Shown piece by piece: positions 11,805 to 23,811 of a DNA stretch of 64,000 nt (its first letter is position 1; each line of letters begins with the position of its first letter). The notes under the pieces are model-generated. The model searched no databases. It saw nothing but the letters and a program-made list of their open reading frames with translations, and was not told where the DNA came from. The stretch is from Voacanga thouarsii (lineage: Eukaryota; Streptophyta; Magnoliopsida; Gentianales; Apocynaceae). The DNA is taken from positions 434,001 to 498,000 of the forward strand of contig JANUWF010001281.1 of assembly GCA_026120185.1 (NCBI GenBank), in the 5' to 3' direction. The position numbers and the translations under genes are program-made.

Positions 11805-13403
11805 AGCATTAGAAGGGTATATTAAGAATTGAATGGAAAAAGGATGAACAAGAAGGTTGTTCTTGATTTACCTTGTTGATGTTCTTGAGACCTTCAAGAG
11901 AAAAGGCTAATTTCGATCCGTTTGAAAATTCTTGTTTGTGAGGTTTTGTGTTATAAATCCCAGAAATGAAGTTTAGGGATTAAATAGAAGTGATCCAGAG
12001 TATTTGAGAGTGATTGGAAGTGTCTAGAGTAGGGCTAGGCTTGAAGAAGTTTAGTGTGTGTTCTTGGTGTTCTTGGTGAAAGATTGAGAGAATAAGAGAA
12101 AAGGCTCACAATTTTCTGGAGAGCTGTTGGCCGAATGGTTTGGGGTGGATAGGAGTTTCGGTTTTCAGCTTGTGGGAGAGAGAGTGATCAGATTTTTTTT
12201 GAAATTTAAATGGAGGAAGTTGTGGAGTTGTTTAAGGTAGGAGGTTAGCTATGGTGTTTGATCAAGAAAGGTTTCTATGCTCTTCAATGGTGCCGGTTGA
12301 ACTAGCTACCTTTGCTGAAATGAGTGAAGCTTGTTCAGGTTAGAAGGCTAGCCGAAATACAGTCTAAGATGGCAGAGAAAATTCTGGTTTATTAGCTTGA
12401 TACAAGAGTGTTTTCATGGAGCAAAAATCTGAAATTATTTGAAGTTCAAAAAGAGTTTGAATGGAGTGATCTTAGGAGTGTTTTGAGGTGTAACTATGGA
12501 GTCCATATGCTCAAGGTAAGTGTGAAGGTCATGATGTTCAGTCCATGGCTGAACAAGGGTCAATTTTACAGAAGTTGAAGGATGATTTTCGGCCTAGGCT
12601 TGAAGGAAGCAAAACTGGAAAAATTCTGGTTTCAAGGTTCAAGAGTTTCGAAGGTCGATGAAGGATTTTTGTGCAGAATTTGCTGCACTTCTCCAACCCG
12701 ATTTGCAGCTGTTTCTTGAGAGGGTTTGAAAGTCTTTCTAAGGTGGTTTTCTAGCCTTCTTCCTGGAGAAATACAGAGGAGTTTTGCTGGCTTGAAGATG
12801 GACTAAAACAGCTTTATTTCCTTGGTTGAAAGCTGCGAAAATGTCCAGAATTTTTTCCTGGTTTTGCACAGTTTGTACAGCCCGAAAATTGCACAGATTT
12901 TCCAGCCTTCAAGCCACATGAAATGACCATTTTCTTGGCAGCAAATGAAGAGGTTTACTGGCTGAATTTTCAAAGAGATGGTCTACAAAAATTTTGGAAA
13001 ATTTTCCAGATTTCCCTTCACTAAAACATGAACAACATGAAGGTAAATTTTTGAAGGTTCTTTCATGGTGTTTGATTTCTCTTGGAAACCCTTCCTATTT
13101 CCCTTCCTACTTTCGGCCAACTACCCATCCTCCAAAGCTGATTTTCGAAATTCAAGGTGGAGGAATTATCACAGAAATTTTGGAATTCAAAGGAAGATAT
13201 TTAATGGATTTAAATTATAAAGATGTTAGGACAAGCTATAGGTAATAAAAAGGACAAGAATTCCTCTAGAATTCTTTTTAGGACATGAGGATAAGATTAG
13301 GACATTCTCTTCATGTCTCCCCTAAGACAACATTCCTATTTTCATGGAATGCAAGAAAACAAAAATTCAAACTTAGTTGAGATAATCATGACAAAAGCTT
13401 AAG

Positions 13404-13466
13404 TGATGGGATTTGAACTCATGACCTTAGAAATTAATTCACCAAGCTCTAACCACTAAACCACAA
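13404..13466 (-). other. tRNA-like sequence with pol III A and B boxes inside the LTR
   Basis: On the minus strand TGGTTTAGTGG (13463-13453) fits the A box consensus TRGCNNARYNGG except at a few positions. GAGTTCAAATCCC (13420-13408) fits the B box GGTTCGANTCC with two changes. The spacing of about 35 bases between boxes is tRNA-like. It recurs at the same place in the second LTR copy (about 30591-30652), so it was part of the LTR before both copies inserted. It could be a tRNA remnant or the head of a SINE. No CCA end or full cloverleaf was established. Confidence 0.5.
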
Positions 13467-13715
13467 CAACTCTTGTTCCTATTTTCTCAACCACATATTC
13501 TTCTTATGGAATCCCCAAGCTATCTTCCTATTTTGACCTCAAGCAAAATTACCATTCTACCCCTCCCACTCAATAAGCATAACTAAGCATTTTAACCTAT
13601 AATCCACAATTCTAAAGCACATAAAATCATTCAAAAATATATATATTCATGCAAAATAATATGATATGCATCCCGACCCCCTTACTCTAGGGTTGGCTTT
13701 AGGTGGGGTTTTACA

Positions 13716-14393
13716 CTTTTCACATCATCCACACTAACAAGGATAGTGATTGAAGCTTTTCATGTCAAGCTGGATGATTGTCTACAACAACTTGCCAATT
13801 TGGCAACCTTTGTTGGTACTCTACAGTAGAAGTTAGACACTGTTATTATAAAACAACAACGCATACAAGATGATCTAGTTACTCTCTATGATGTCTACAC
13901 TTGCTTTGCTTAAGACTTTGGCATTCTTTGATACAAAAATATGGGAGTATTCTGAGGAGTTGATTGTTAAGTTGTTGCTATTAGCTCCTAATTCAGGAGG
14001 AGTTCTTATTTTTTACATGTTGTGGGTTGTTGGACTTTGCTACATGTTGTTCTCTGTTGCCATTTGCCATTATTGCTAAACCTTGAATCTATTGCTGACT
14101 GTTACTTATTTTGTTTGGTTAACTGGCTAGGTCTTAGTTAGTTGGGAGAATTTCCATCCGTGACATTTAATGGCTTGAACAATATGAACAATTAGCACAC
14201 TCTTTATTTTGGCTTGTAATAGTGAGTAGGAACAATTTGTTGAACATGTATTTTATACTATTTCTGACTACTCAGTCTACTCCTTGAAGAATTAAATTTA
14301 CATGAATTTTTTATGTTGTTGTTGAATATTTTTGTTATAGAGAAGACTTTAAACACAATAGTTTTGCATCAAAAAATGCCAAAGAGGGAGACT
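13716..14393 (+). pseudogene. Degenerate retroelement-like ORF, continued from 9411
   Basis: Plus-strand frames give EAFHVKLDDCLQQLANLATF and then a hydrophobic stretch (13995-14075: FYMLWVVGLCYMLFSVAI). A coiled-coil followed by a hydrophobic tail, then GCCAAAGAGGGAGA at 14375-14388 that resembles a polypurine tract, is the order seen downstream of pol in some plant retroelements with an accessory ORF. Stops break the frame. It may belong with 5640-6800; the assignment is weak. Confidence 0.3.
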
Positions 14394-15985
14394 ATTACAA
14401 ACATTGTTAATGGAAACTAATGATAAGAAGTTTTCACATGACTCATTAACAACACTGACGACAATGAAATGACTTTGGAAGCTACTTAAATCTGAATTCG
14501 TAATGTTTGATGTGTAATATACTGGAGTTGGATTAGGAAAATGATTCCAGAAAACCTAGGAAAAATCTTGGTAAATATACTCTGAAGCTTATGCCATCTC
14601 ATGGAATTGAAATTGTAAAGATTTAGGAAATTCAACATAAATCGTTAAGTATATTCCTAATTCAATAAGGAAACAAACATTCTATTACAATATCTATAAA
14701 AGAAAACTAAGGATCTTTAGATTCAAAAAAGGAGAGATGATTGAGAGACCTCATTAGAGAATTGGTCAAGAAAATAGAATGAGAAAATTCATGGATATAT
14801 TCTGAGTAACATTAAAGCATACACTTTTGATAAAGTCTATTGGTTCTCTTTGTTAAAGTATGCTTCTCAATTCAATTGATTATTCCGATTATATCCTATA
14901 TTCAAGAAGAACTTAAATTAACCTTCTTCAAATCAAACACCATTGTATTGGAGAGATTTGTTCATCAACAAAATATTGTCATTCTATAGCAACAAAGATT
15001 AAAGGAAGTTCAATTAGGTGAAGTTGGGACCAGCAAAGATCTTCAGGGAGTTTGACATAAAAGAACACTAGCAGAGTGTTTTGTTAGAATCCACTAAGGA
15101 CCACTTGATGATTGAGGCAAGTGTCTTCCTTATCACTTTGTTCAAATTTTAGTGGATTTTTTCACTAGTCTAGGATTCGCAAACATACCCCAATTGATAG
15201 TCGAATGGCATTCATAATTTGTTGTGTTTGTTGAACTTTCTATTTCTATCTATGAAACTACTGTAACTTTAATAGGAAATTTTAATAATAACATAGGAGA
15301 TTAACAAATCAAACCACACATAGCTAATTATTTATTTAATCTTAAAAGATTTAGGAGATATAACATAATCTAATTGATTAGGTTATGAAATCTTTTAAGA
15401 GACCATATCTTGCATGACGGTGATCTCAAACAATTTCATGACACCTTGTCTCTCATATTAAGGAGGGTAGGGCCCATCCTTATTTATTTGCAATTAAGAA
15501 TGGATGAATGTCAACTAAGCTTGGTGGGATACTAAAGATGTTATTATCAAGTTTCTAAAAATAGCAACATTCAAGGAATAATAATGTTCTTTGTTTATCA
15601 ACTTTATCAAAATGTCTACCAGTTTTTCATCAATTCTTACCACGAGATGGAGATTGTTCAATAATTAGGGCTATGGTGTTTCAATGGTCACCTGTTGGTA
15701 CTTAAGGATTGGAAACAATAATAAAAATTTTTAGTGAATATTTTCAGACTTGTTAATTTTGTATTTATATTCTTAGTTTACTTTAGACTTGTGTTGAAAA
15801 CTTTCTAATACCTTTTTGTATTGTAAAGAGTCAAGATCTGAGATGAGGTCTTTCAATTAAAAAGGAAAAAAAGTAATTATTGTTTATGATTAATATCTTC
15901 AAGGTAGTTTATCAAAAAATTCTAGTTTGCACCTGATTATGGATCAATTATAGGTTTAATGCACACCTAATTATGGAGCAATTGC
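14394..15985. other. LTR-like or unassigned AT-rich sequence
   Basis: It follows the polypurine-like GCCAAAGAGGGAGA, so it may be an old 3' LTR, but no clear TG...CA pair or duplication was found. There is no ORF of note and no gene was recognised. Confidence 0.3.
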
Positions 15986-15986
15986 A

Positions 15987-16052
<66 letters not shown>

Positions 16053-16061
16053 TATTATTGT
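15986..16061. repeat. (ATT)n microsatellite
   Basis: More than 20 ATT units lie just upstream of the Athila-like LTR at 16080. A separate poly-A run lies at 16269-16290 inside that LTR. Confidence 0.97.
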
Positions 16062-16079
16062 TATTTTTTGCTCAAGGCC

Positions 16080-17579
16080 ATTCATGTTGGCTAATTTTAG
16101 GATATGGCTATGTTTCTAATAAGGCTTCATTTTAGCTATATTTTCCTAGTAATTTATGAGGTATTTATGTTATTTTTTAGTATAACAGCTATTTATTCCC
16201 TCTACATTATGATCTTTTATGTATATTTGATTTAGAAGACTTTTCCTTAGAAAGATGTTGAAAAAAGCAAAAAAAAAAAAAAAAAAAAAAGTGAAAGGAA
16301 CCAAAGGAATCTGGTAAGGACCCTGTGTCGGTCACTAGGAAGGTGTTAGGACCGACTGCCTTCTAGAAGAATTGGAGGGAAATAGAGAAAAATTGAGGTA
16401 GATAGAAGGGGGCCAGTGTCGGCCCCTCTAAAAGACCTAGAGCCATCCCTTTTCTGGAACTATGGCGGCGTATTTGGTTTGAGCTGATTTTGGTATTTTA
16501 AGTTGGGATCTTTTGGATATTGACTTAGATATAGAAACGAACTCTTATGGACACTTTTTGGCAATAAAAAAAGCTATTTAAAAAGAAGAGAAGAAGCTTT
16601 TAGATATCATATACTTTTGTATATCAATCAAATATTAGATACAAGATCGACAGAGAGTGAGTTTGAGTGTATTCATTAGAAGATATGATCATTGTTTGAG
16701 GGTGGAGTTATCGAGAGGAGAGGAAGATTTGCTTGCCTATGGGTTCCTTTTCTTTTTCCTTCATTTTTTTTTTCTTAACAATGTATTTTATTTGCTCTAT
16801 TGCATTTTAGAAGAATGATCAAAATAGTTTGGTTTTCGTGTTAAGTTTTACTTTGTGATCAATTAATTGACAATTTCTAGTATTTAATTACTTGGAATTT
16901 TTTTTTAATTGATTGCTTGTTACTATCTTCTAATTAACTCAAGAAAGAAGTTAGCGATGAGCTTCAATGCAATTGATTTTATATTTGTTTTTTCTTAATT
17001 AACTCAATAGATAGGTTAAGGGTTAGGAACTAGTAATCAAAGACTTGTTAATGTCACCTAGAGAGAGGGATATTAATTTCTTTCATATTGAGATAGAGAT
17101 ATTATTGTTAAGGAATTAGAAATAATGCATTTTTTGGTTGATTGATGAGGTAGAAATATTGATTAAATTTACTAAAAGATAGTCAATCCATAACTCCAGA
17201 AAAAGTGGAATCTATATTTGTGATCCTTCGTAATGCTAGATTTTGGTGATTAATTGTAACAGTTGTTGGCTTATTATTTGTTGTGGTTTTAGGGAATTCT
17301 ATTGAAGTATATGTTTTTAATCCTATTCTTTGTTAATAGATGATCTTGTGCGTATTTGTAATTATTTGTCATTTTTCTAGTTTTGTTAGGCTAAGTAAAA
17401 GAATAAAAGTATTTAGTGGTAGCTGTTCCTTGTGCGTCGATACTCGTTAATTCCCTATACTATGCTTGCAATGAGTATACTTTCTTTATATGCATGGTTT
17501 TGGGATTAATGTTTTAAATTTGGTTGAGGAATGAATTTAAAAAGAATAATTTTATTTTACCCAAAACTTCCACACATCA
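16080..17579 (+). repeat. Athila-like gypsy LTR, probably solo or truncated
   Basis: The 3' half matches the gypsy LTRs at 44936 and 60644 in order: ATCAATTAATTGACAATT, the rising series of 'gatattaattt' blocks, then CGATACTCGTTAATTCCC and TATACTATGCTTGCAATGAG at 17429-17477, and the terminal CCAAAACTTCCACACATCA ending at 17579. The corresponding stretch in the gypsy LTR is at 46197-46240. No primer-binding site follows at 17580 (GTTACATCTTGCC), so internal sequence is absent. The left edge is uncertain and no duplication was found. Confidence 0.65.
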
Positions 17580-18170
17580 GTTACATCTTGCCATGATCCT
17601 ACTACTATGCCTTGTAATACCCCCACCTTAGTCATGCCAAAAAATAAGAAGGGACAAGTATTTACATCATGATTTGTTTGAAAATGTGCTTAAATAATGA
17701 CTGTGTGTTTCATGGTTATTATATATGCATATAATTTTTATGTGCGAGTAATGTTTAAAATTTTTCAAGTTGTGTGTATGAGAATGTGATTTGTATAAGT
17801 AGTAGGGAGTATATGATTGCCATTTGAATTTTTAGCCTTAATGAAAAATTAGATTTAGTTAATGGCTGAATTTTATTCCATAGGAAAAATAAAATTTTTA
17901 AAGTGCATTTACATGTTTTCACCAAATTCTAAACTTGTCTACCCTTTTTCCGGTTCATGACTTTCACTTCAACTAAAAGTTTGAAATTCATGTTTAAAGA
18001 ATTTTTAAAGTAATATTATAATTATAGTTTTTCCTTTTAGCCACCACCTTATTTGCTTCAAATTAAAATTCAAAACTTTTACATTTTCACTTAATATTTT
18101 TACCTCTTGGCTGACCTCTTGGTTATTTTAGGTTTCAAATAATTTCTTCCTAAACGAACTATCATTGCAT
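17580..18170. other. Spacer with another possible LTR start
   Basis: AT-rich sequence with no gene. TGTAATACCCCCACC at 17612-17626 looks like the start of a further large gypsy-type LTR, but no end was found before the copia insertion at 18171. Confidence 0.35.
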
Positions 18171-19911
18171 TGAAGATTCAATTGCAAGTGAAACACAGCT
18201 AAAAAGCCAGCCGTGGAACACAAAAAAACACAGCTTTTCTGCGTGAAGAAGAGGAGGAAAAAAAAAATAATTTTTCTATATTACCTCTTCTTCTTCTCAA
18301 AATTGGCTGGACTGGAATATGCAGAACTGAGGTAGGCACGCTCGTGGAAACCTCTAGTGAGATTCCTGCAAGCTGTCTACTACGTCTGTGCATGTAGGTG
18401 AAAGCCTAACTCTCGATCTTCCAGTATATAGCCTGCCTAATTCCATTTGGGGAACAACTTACAGGCTAAATGAATATTTTCTGAAGAGAGAGACGTCTGT
18501 TTTTTTTTTTTTCACAGAGAAGAAGCACTGAAAACAACATTGTTTCTTTATTCTCCTGTTTAACCTAAATAAAACCTTAGGTTAAACTGTACTGGGCCCA
18601 TTGGACTCTTAGTTTAGCCTTTTGGACTTAATTAATTATTCTAATTAGAAGCAAATAAATGGCCCAATTAATAATTAATTTTTCAGCCCAAATAAACAAG
18701 TCCAATAAATAAGTCTATATTAGTTTAGTCCCAGGTTAATCCCTAATTATTCAAACTGGGCCAAAACCCGAAATAATTAATTAACCCACCAAACTAATTT
18801 AATTAATTCTCTCTCTCCATGGACCTTTATTTTATTCTAGCCCAATAATTAAATCGGGCTACTTAAATAAAATAATTTCTATTTAATTTAATTTAATTCC
18901 TTAGCCTATATTTAATTAGGACTTATGATCTATACTGTGAACCAAAAGAAACACCGTATTGGATACTAAAATGACCAAAACACCATTGCCATATAAATAG
19001 CTGTATTTTGCATTTTAAATATTTCTTAATATCACCATAAGGAAATGTTGACCCTAAGGACAGTGTTGCATTAGCAAAGTCTCCGACCTACAGGTGTAAT
19101 GACTAAAATACCCCTCTATACATCGTCATACATTCAGAGAGGAAGAAGTGTACTAACACCTCTCTAAATGACATCTACCATCCTTAGGCTTCTAGTCCAA
19201 CGATCCACAACTTCTTAGAGTGTATCTGCTTTCCAAGGAAGCTACCCTAAAGCAAATATCCAAGTCACGTTTCCCAAGGCCCTGGACATTTAGATCATTC
19301 AGATAACCACAAGGGGCGATATAGTATAGAAACTATCTTGTACAAGTCTGTCTTAACTAAATAGTCACACATACCCAACATGCAAGTATATTGGCTCTAT
19401 GATAGAACCTCAACTATAGCATATCAAAGTACATGCTTCCAGCTTCGTCAGACCACCAACTCATACTCAAGTCGTAGAGTACTACTCCCAGCTATAGCAG
19501 TAACAGTCTAGGTTTCAACCATATAGTACTTTTAGAAACCACTACTACAGGTCCTGTTCTATGTATTCGAAATACGCTTATGTCATGAAGTGAGTGGACT
19601 ACTCACTGGTTAAAGGTAAGCCATTCCCCATTTAGAATTTACAACATAATAACCTAGACATGATGAGATTCCCATTCTTATCAATCGGTTAAAAACGAAC
19701 GTTTATATGTTAAGTAACTCGTGATTCATACCTTACTGTGAAAGACCTCCATTCACATGGACCACTTACTTAAACACAATGGGTCTTTTTCAAATGTAAT
19801 TGTGTACAAATAAAATGTAAATTCACAAACAATTTTTGAAAATAAATTCTTTTATTAAAACATTTGATGTTTATATCAAAAACCTAGTCTAAGAGGGCAT
19901 ATTTCCCAACA
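18171..19911 (-). repeat. 3' LTR of the complete copia element
   Basis: The minus-strand start is TGTTGGGAAATATGCCCTC at 19911 and the end is at 18171. It is 1741 bases. It shares long collinear stretches with 25555-26739 plus 30907-31461, and a more diverged third copy lies at 41787-62480 in pieces. Confidence 0.95.
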
Positions 19912-19926
19912 ATCTTCCACTTGCAC
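19912..19926 (-). other. Polypurine tract of the copia element
   Basis: On the minus strand GCAAGTGGAAGAT abuts the LTR start TGTTGGG. This is where plus-strand DNA synthesis is primed. The same arrangement (GTGCAAGTGGGAGAA then TGTTAG) is seen at 62481-62495. Confidence 0.8.
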
Positions 19927-20224
19927 TCTAAGACTAAGTAAGTCCGTAGGTGCCCACCCCTATGGAATCTAAGTGTCTCTTGAAGACTCTCTCAGCCAAA
20001 GGCTTGGTGAATGGATCAGCTAGATTGTTTTTTGAGGTAATCTGTTCCACCACGACTTCCTATCTCTGGATGAAATCTCGAATCAAGTGGTACGTCCTCT
20101 CGATGTGCTTCCCCTTCTTGTGGTTCCTGGGTTCTTTTGATTATGATACTACTCCAGTATTGTCGCAATACATCATAATCGGCCTGTCCATGTGTGGCAC
20201 GACTCCAAGTTCTAAAAGGAACTT

Positions 20225-21420
20225 CTAGAGCCAGACTGCTTCCTTGGATGTCTCCGAAGCTGCCATATACTCAGCTTTTACGGTTGAGTCAGTAATATAA
20301 GATTGCCTTATACTCCTCCATGAACTGGCTCCTCTAGATAAGGTGAAGACATATCCACTAGTGGATTTTCTTTCATCCTTATCCGCCTGGAAGTCTGAGT
20401 CTGTGTATCTTGTAGGAACCAAATCATCGGCCCTGTAAACCAGCATATAATCTCTCATTCTCTTGAGGTACTTGAGAATATGCTTTACAGCTTGCCAATG
20501 AACCTCCCCAGGGTTTGATTGATATCTGCTAACTAAGCCTACGACAAAGCAGATATCTGGCCTAGTACACAACATGGCGTACATGAGACTTTCCACAGCC
20601 GAAGCGTAGGGAATCCTACTTATTCTATTATTTTCTTCTTGAAACTTAGGACAATCCCTTGAAGAAAATGACAACCTATGTCTGCAAAGGATTAGAGCTC
20701 CCTTGCATGAGTCCATGCTGTACTTGGCCAGCATCTTGTCAATGTATGCCGCTTAGAATAATTCTAACATTCTCTGCTTCCTATTTCTAAGAAGTCTAAT
20801 CCCGAGAATGTAGCTGGCTTCTTCTAAGTCCTTCATACTGAATTGACTAGACAACCAAACCTTTGTAGATGACAATAACCCTACATCATTTCCAATGAGT
20901 AGAATGTCATCCACATACACGACAAGAAAAACCACACCAATGCCTTCAAGTTTCTTGTACACACATGGTTAATCCTCATTTTGGACAAAACCATAAAACT
21001 TTACAGTTTCGTCAAAACGAATGTTCCATACTCTTCATGCCTACTTAAGTCCATAAATGGACTTCTTAAGCTTGCAAACCATATGATCTTAGCCATTAGC
21101 AACAAAACCTTCTGGTTGGGACATATAGATGTCTTCAATAAGATGGTCATTTAAAAATGCCGTCTTGACATCCATTTGTCATATCTCGTAGTCATAATGA
21201 CATGCGATGGCAAGGAGGATACGGCTGGACTTATGTATGGCTACCGGGGAAAAGGTTTCCTCATAATCGATTCCCTCTTTCTAAGTATACCCTTTCGCCA
21301 CAAACCTAGCTTTGAAGGTTTCTACCTTCCCATCTATTCCCCTCTTTCTCTTGTATACCCACTTACACCCTATAGGTTTTATCCCTTCAGTGAAGCTACA
21401 AGATCCTAAACCTGATTGAG
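20225..21420 (-). pseudogene. pol: copia reverse transcriptase and RNase H (degenerate)
   Basis: RT lies in 21420-20753 with the catalytic YVDDILLIGNDVGLL and QFSMKDLEEASYILGIRLLR, and with NED-type start blocks damaged by stops (for example near 20970 and 21040). RNase H lies in 20734-20225: SLMYAMLCTRPDICFVVGLV, GEVHWQAVKHILKYLK, YTDSDFQADKDERKSTSGYV and STVKAEYMAASETSKEAVWL. The order and motifs are typical of plant copia pol. Frame breaks at 20735-20752 and upstream of 20962 make it non-functional. Confidence 0.93.
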
Positions 21421-21615
21421 ATACATAGACTTAATCTTGGCTTTCATTGCTTCATGCCATAGATTTGCATCGGCATCAGCAATAGCCTCCTCGTATCTAG
21501 TGGGGTCTTGTTCCTAATGGTCGGTGACTAACTTGAAAGCTTCTTCAGTCCAACTCTCAGGAACCCAAGACATTTTCCCACTATGACGAGGCTTTATATG
21601 TACAGGCTCTTGAGG

Positions 21616-22975
21616 CTATGCCTCTTCTTGTTCCACAATTAGGTCAAAAGAAGTTGATTTCGTAGATAACCTTTCCTCAAGTTCCAACCTAGTTGAACCT
21701 TTCATGGAAGTACTTTGATCATCTTCTAAGTATATAGCATTGGTACTAACTAGTATTTTTTGCTCTTTAGGATGATAAAAGTAACCATCCTTTGTCCCTT
21801 TTGGATACCCAACAAAATAGCATAATTCTGATCTTGGTTCCAACTTGTCTCCCTTAACCAGTACATAAGTTGGACAACCCCATATCCTGAGATAATTAAG
21901 ACTCGGCTTATGCCCAGTCCACATCTCATAGGGAGTCCTAGGTACTGACTTGGAAGGCACCAAGTTTAGAATATATGCCGCTATTTCTAGGGCATTTCCC
22001 CAAAATGATACTGGAAAAATAGCATAGGACATCAATATTCTGTTTCTTCTCTCAGCTACTCCGTTCTGCTGGGGTGTCCCTGACGCAGAGAGCTGGGATA
22101 CTATCCCAAGATATACCATGTAGTCCTTGAATTCACCAAGAAGGTACTTTTCACCATGATCCGATCGTAAGGTCTTGATCAATTTACTTGTCCAACACTC
22201 CACTTCAGCCTTAAACTCTTTGAACTTGTCAAAAGAGTCAGACTTGCGTCTCAACAGGTAAACGTAACTAAACCTTGTACAATTATCCGTGAAAGTGATG
22301 AAGTACTCAAAACCGTCTCTAGCTAGTATAGACAAGGGACCATATACATCAGTGTGAACAAGACTCAATACCTCTTTGGCTTTATCGGCCTTTGGGGTAA
22401 ATGGCCTTTTGGTCATCTTTCCCATCAGGCAGTATTCACATTGAGGCCAATTTTTCAATCTCAATGAGCCCAAAGGCCCATCATAGATTAGCCTTTGAAT
22501 CCTGGTTGCATTAATATGATCCAACCTTAGATGCCAAATGTACGAGTCATTGACATTGGTCTTTCTCTTCTTAGTTAAATGTTCAAACTGAGTGTTATTT
22601 AATTAATTGTTAATAGGGTTTAAGAAGAATAGATTTCCATACATGTGCCCAGTACATAAAATTTCTCCATCTCTACTGATAGAAATACCAGAATGGAAAG
22701 ATATAGAATATCCTTGATTTACTAGATTCACAACCGAAATCATATTCTGTCGAAATCCAAGTACATATAAAATATCTTTCAAAACCACTATTCTATTACA
22801 ATCAAATATAAGATCCAGCTCTCCCACTGCAAGGGCCCAAACTTGTGCTCTATTTTCCACACCTAATAAATGTTCGCCCTTTTGGAGTCTTCTAATCTTT
22901 CTAAACCCCTACAAGGGGTTACAGATGTGATCAGTGGCCCCGGAATCAACAATCCAAGTGGAAGTTGATCCAACC
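21616..22975 (-). pseudogene. pol: copia protease and integrase (degenerate)
   Basis: The protease site DSGATDHICNP is readable on the minus strand at about 22960-22925, with the catalytic Asp-Ser-Gly kept. The region 22860-22603 continues the protease (VKDILYV-like VVLKDILYVLGFRQNMISV). The 302-residue frame 22524-21616 is the best-preserved coding block of the element. It holds the zinc-binding pre-integrase CEYCLMGKMTKRPF, the DDE core with VHTDVYGPL, LRSDHGEKY and GTPQQNGVAERRNRILM (Asp, Asp and Glu all present), and the C-terminal TPYEMWTGHKPSLNYLRIWG. Stops between the blocks kill the polyprotein. Confidence 0.93.
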
Positions 22976-23811
22976 ATTGATATAAACTCTAAATATAAAA
23001 CATTACTCGTGGGGTTTTTCTTGGCTTGAAGATTCGGACACTCCTTTTTCTAGTGTCCCTTCAGTCCATATTTGAAGCATTTGCCGTTGGATTTGTCTTT
23101 GGGATGGGTCTTGGGCTGTGCTGTTGCGTTCCCCTTCTTCTTCTTGAACTTCCTGGGCTTAGGTCCAGTTCTAGAAGATGAAGCCTTAGCAATCATAGCA
23201 TTAGATTGTGGCTTTATGACCTTTTCCACCATTTAAAGCTCCTTCATCAACTCAGTTAAACCCATGTTCAACTTATTTATGTTATAGTTTAACTTGAACT
23301 GAGTAAATGAACCCGGTAGAGATTCGAGAACCATGTTCACTTGGATCTCGGGGTCAATGACAGCCCCTAAGATTTCCGCTTCCTTGAAAGCAGCAATAAT
23401 CTTGAGCATATGCTCTTTGACTGATGCTCCCTCAGCCATCTTAGTGTTGATTATAGTTTTAAGAGCTTCCTGCCTTGCGGGCCGGCTCTTATCTGTGAAC
23501 ATGGTGGCCAATGACTGACTAATATCATACGCAGATGCTATGTGCTCGTGTTTTGACTGGAGCACATTAGACATGGAGGCTTACATATAGTAGCGTGTCA
23601 TTTCGTCAACCGTCTTCCACGCCTTCTCAGCCTCTCACTCTTCGGCGGTAGAACCTTCCCCGATCATAGGGCAAGTCTTGTAAAGGACATACTTATACTC
23701 TTCCGATGTGAGTATTATGTCCAGGTTCCTCTTCCAGTCCACATAGTTTGCTCCTGTTAGCTTATTCTCTCAGAGAATAACGGCTAATGGACTAAAAGAA
23801 CCTCCCACCAT
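22976..23811 (-). pseudogene. gag: copia gag (degenerate)
   Basis: The minus-strand start at 23811 gives MVGGSFSPLAVILRE-like sequence, continuing with NYVDWKRNLDIIL and then 23574-23233: ALKTIINTKMAEGASVKEHM and INKLNMGLTELMKEL, typical of the UBN2-type gag of plant copia. The zinc knuckle near 23070-23030 reads KCFKYGLKGH. The second cysteine of the CX2C pair is a tyrosine and a stop follows the histidine, so RNA binding is lost. In-frame stops also lie at 23641-23575. Confidence 0.9.

Larger units (their letters stand above)
9412..13715 (+). mobile_element. 4.3 kb solo LTR (large-LTR family, copy 1)
   Basis: It starts TGTAACACCCCAC and ends GTGGGGTTTTACA, so the ends are TG...CA with imperfect inverted termini. 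It is flanked by CTTTT at 9407-9411 and CTTTT at 13716-13720, an exact 5-base target duplication. There is no internal coding region and no PBS or PPT, so it is best read as a solo LTR left by recombination. LTRs over 4 kb starting TGTAACACCCC recall the Tat/Ogre-type Ty3/gypsy group; that is an inference from size and end sequence. A second copy of the same structure lies at 26740-30901. The alternative is a non-autonomous element without coding capacity. Confidence 0.85.

Noticed and set aside
13450..13466. A functional tRNA gene in the solo LTR
   Set aside because: Boxes are present but acceptor stem pairing and an anticodon loop could not be established.
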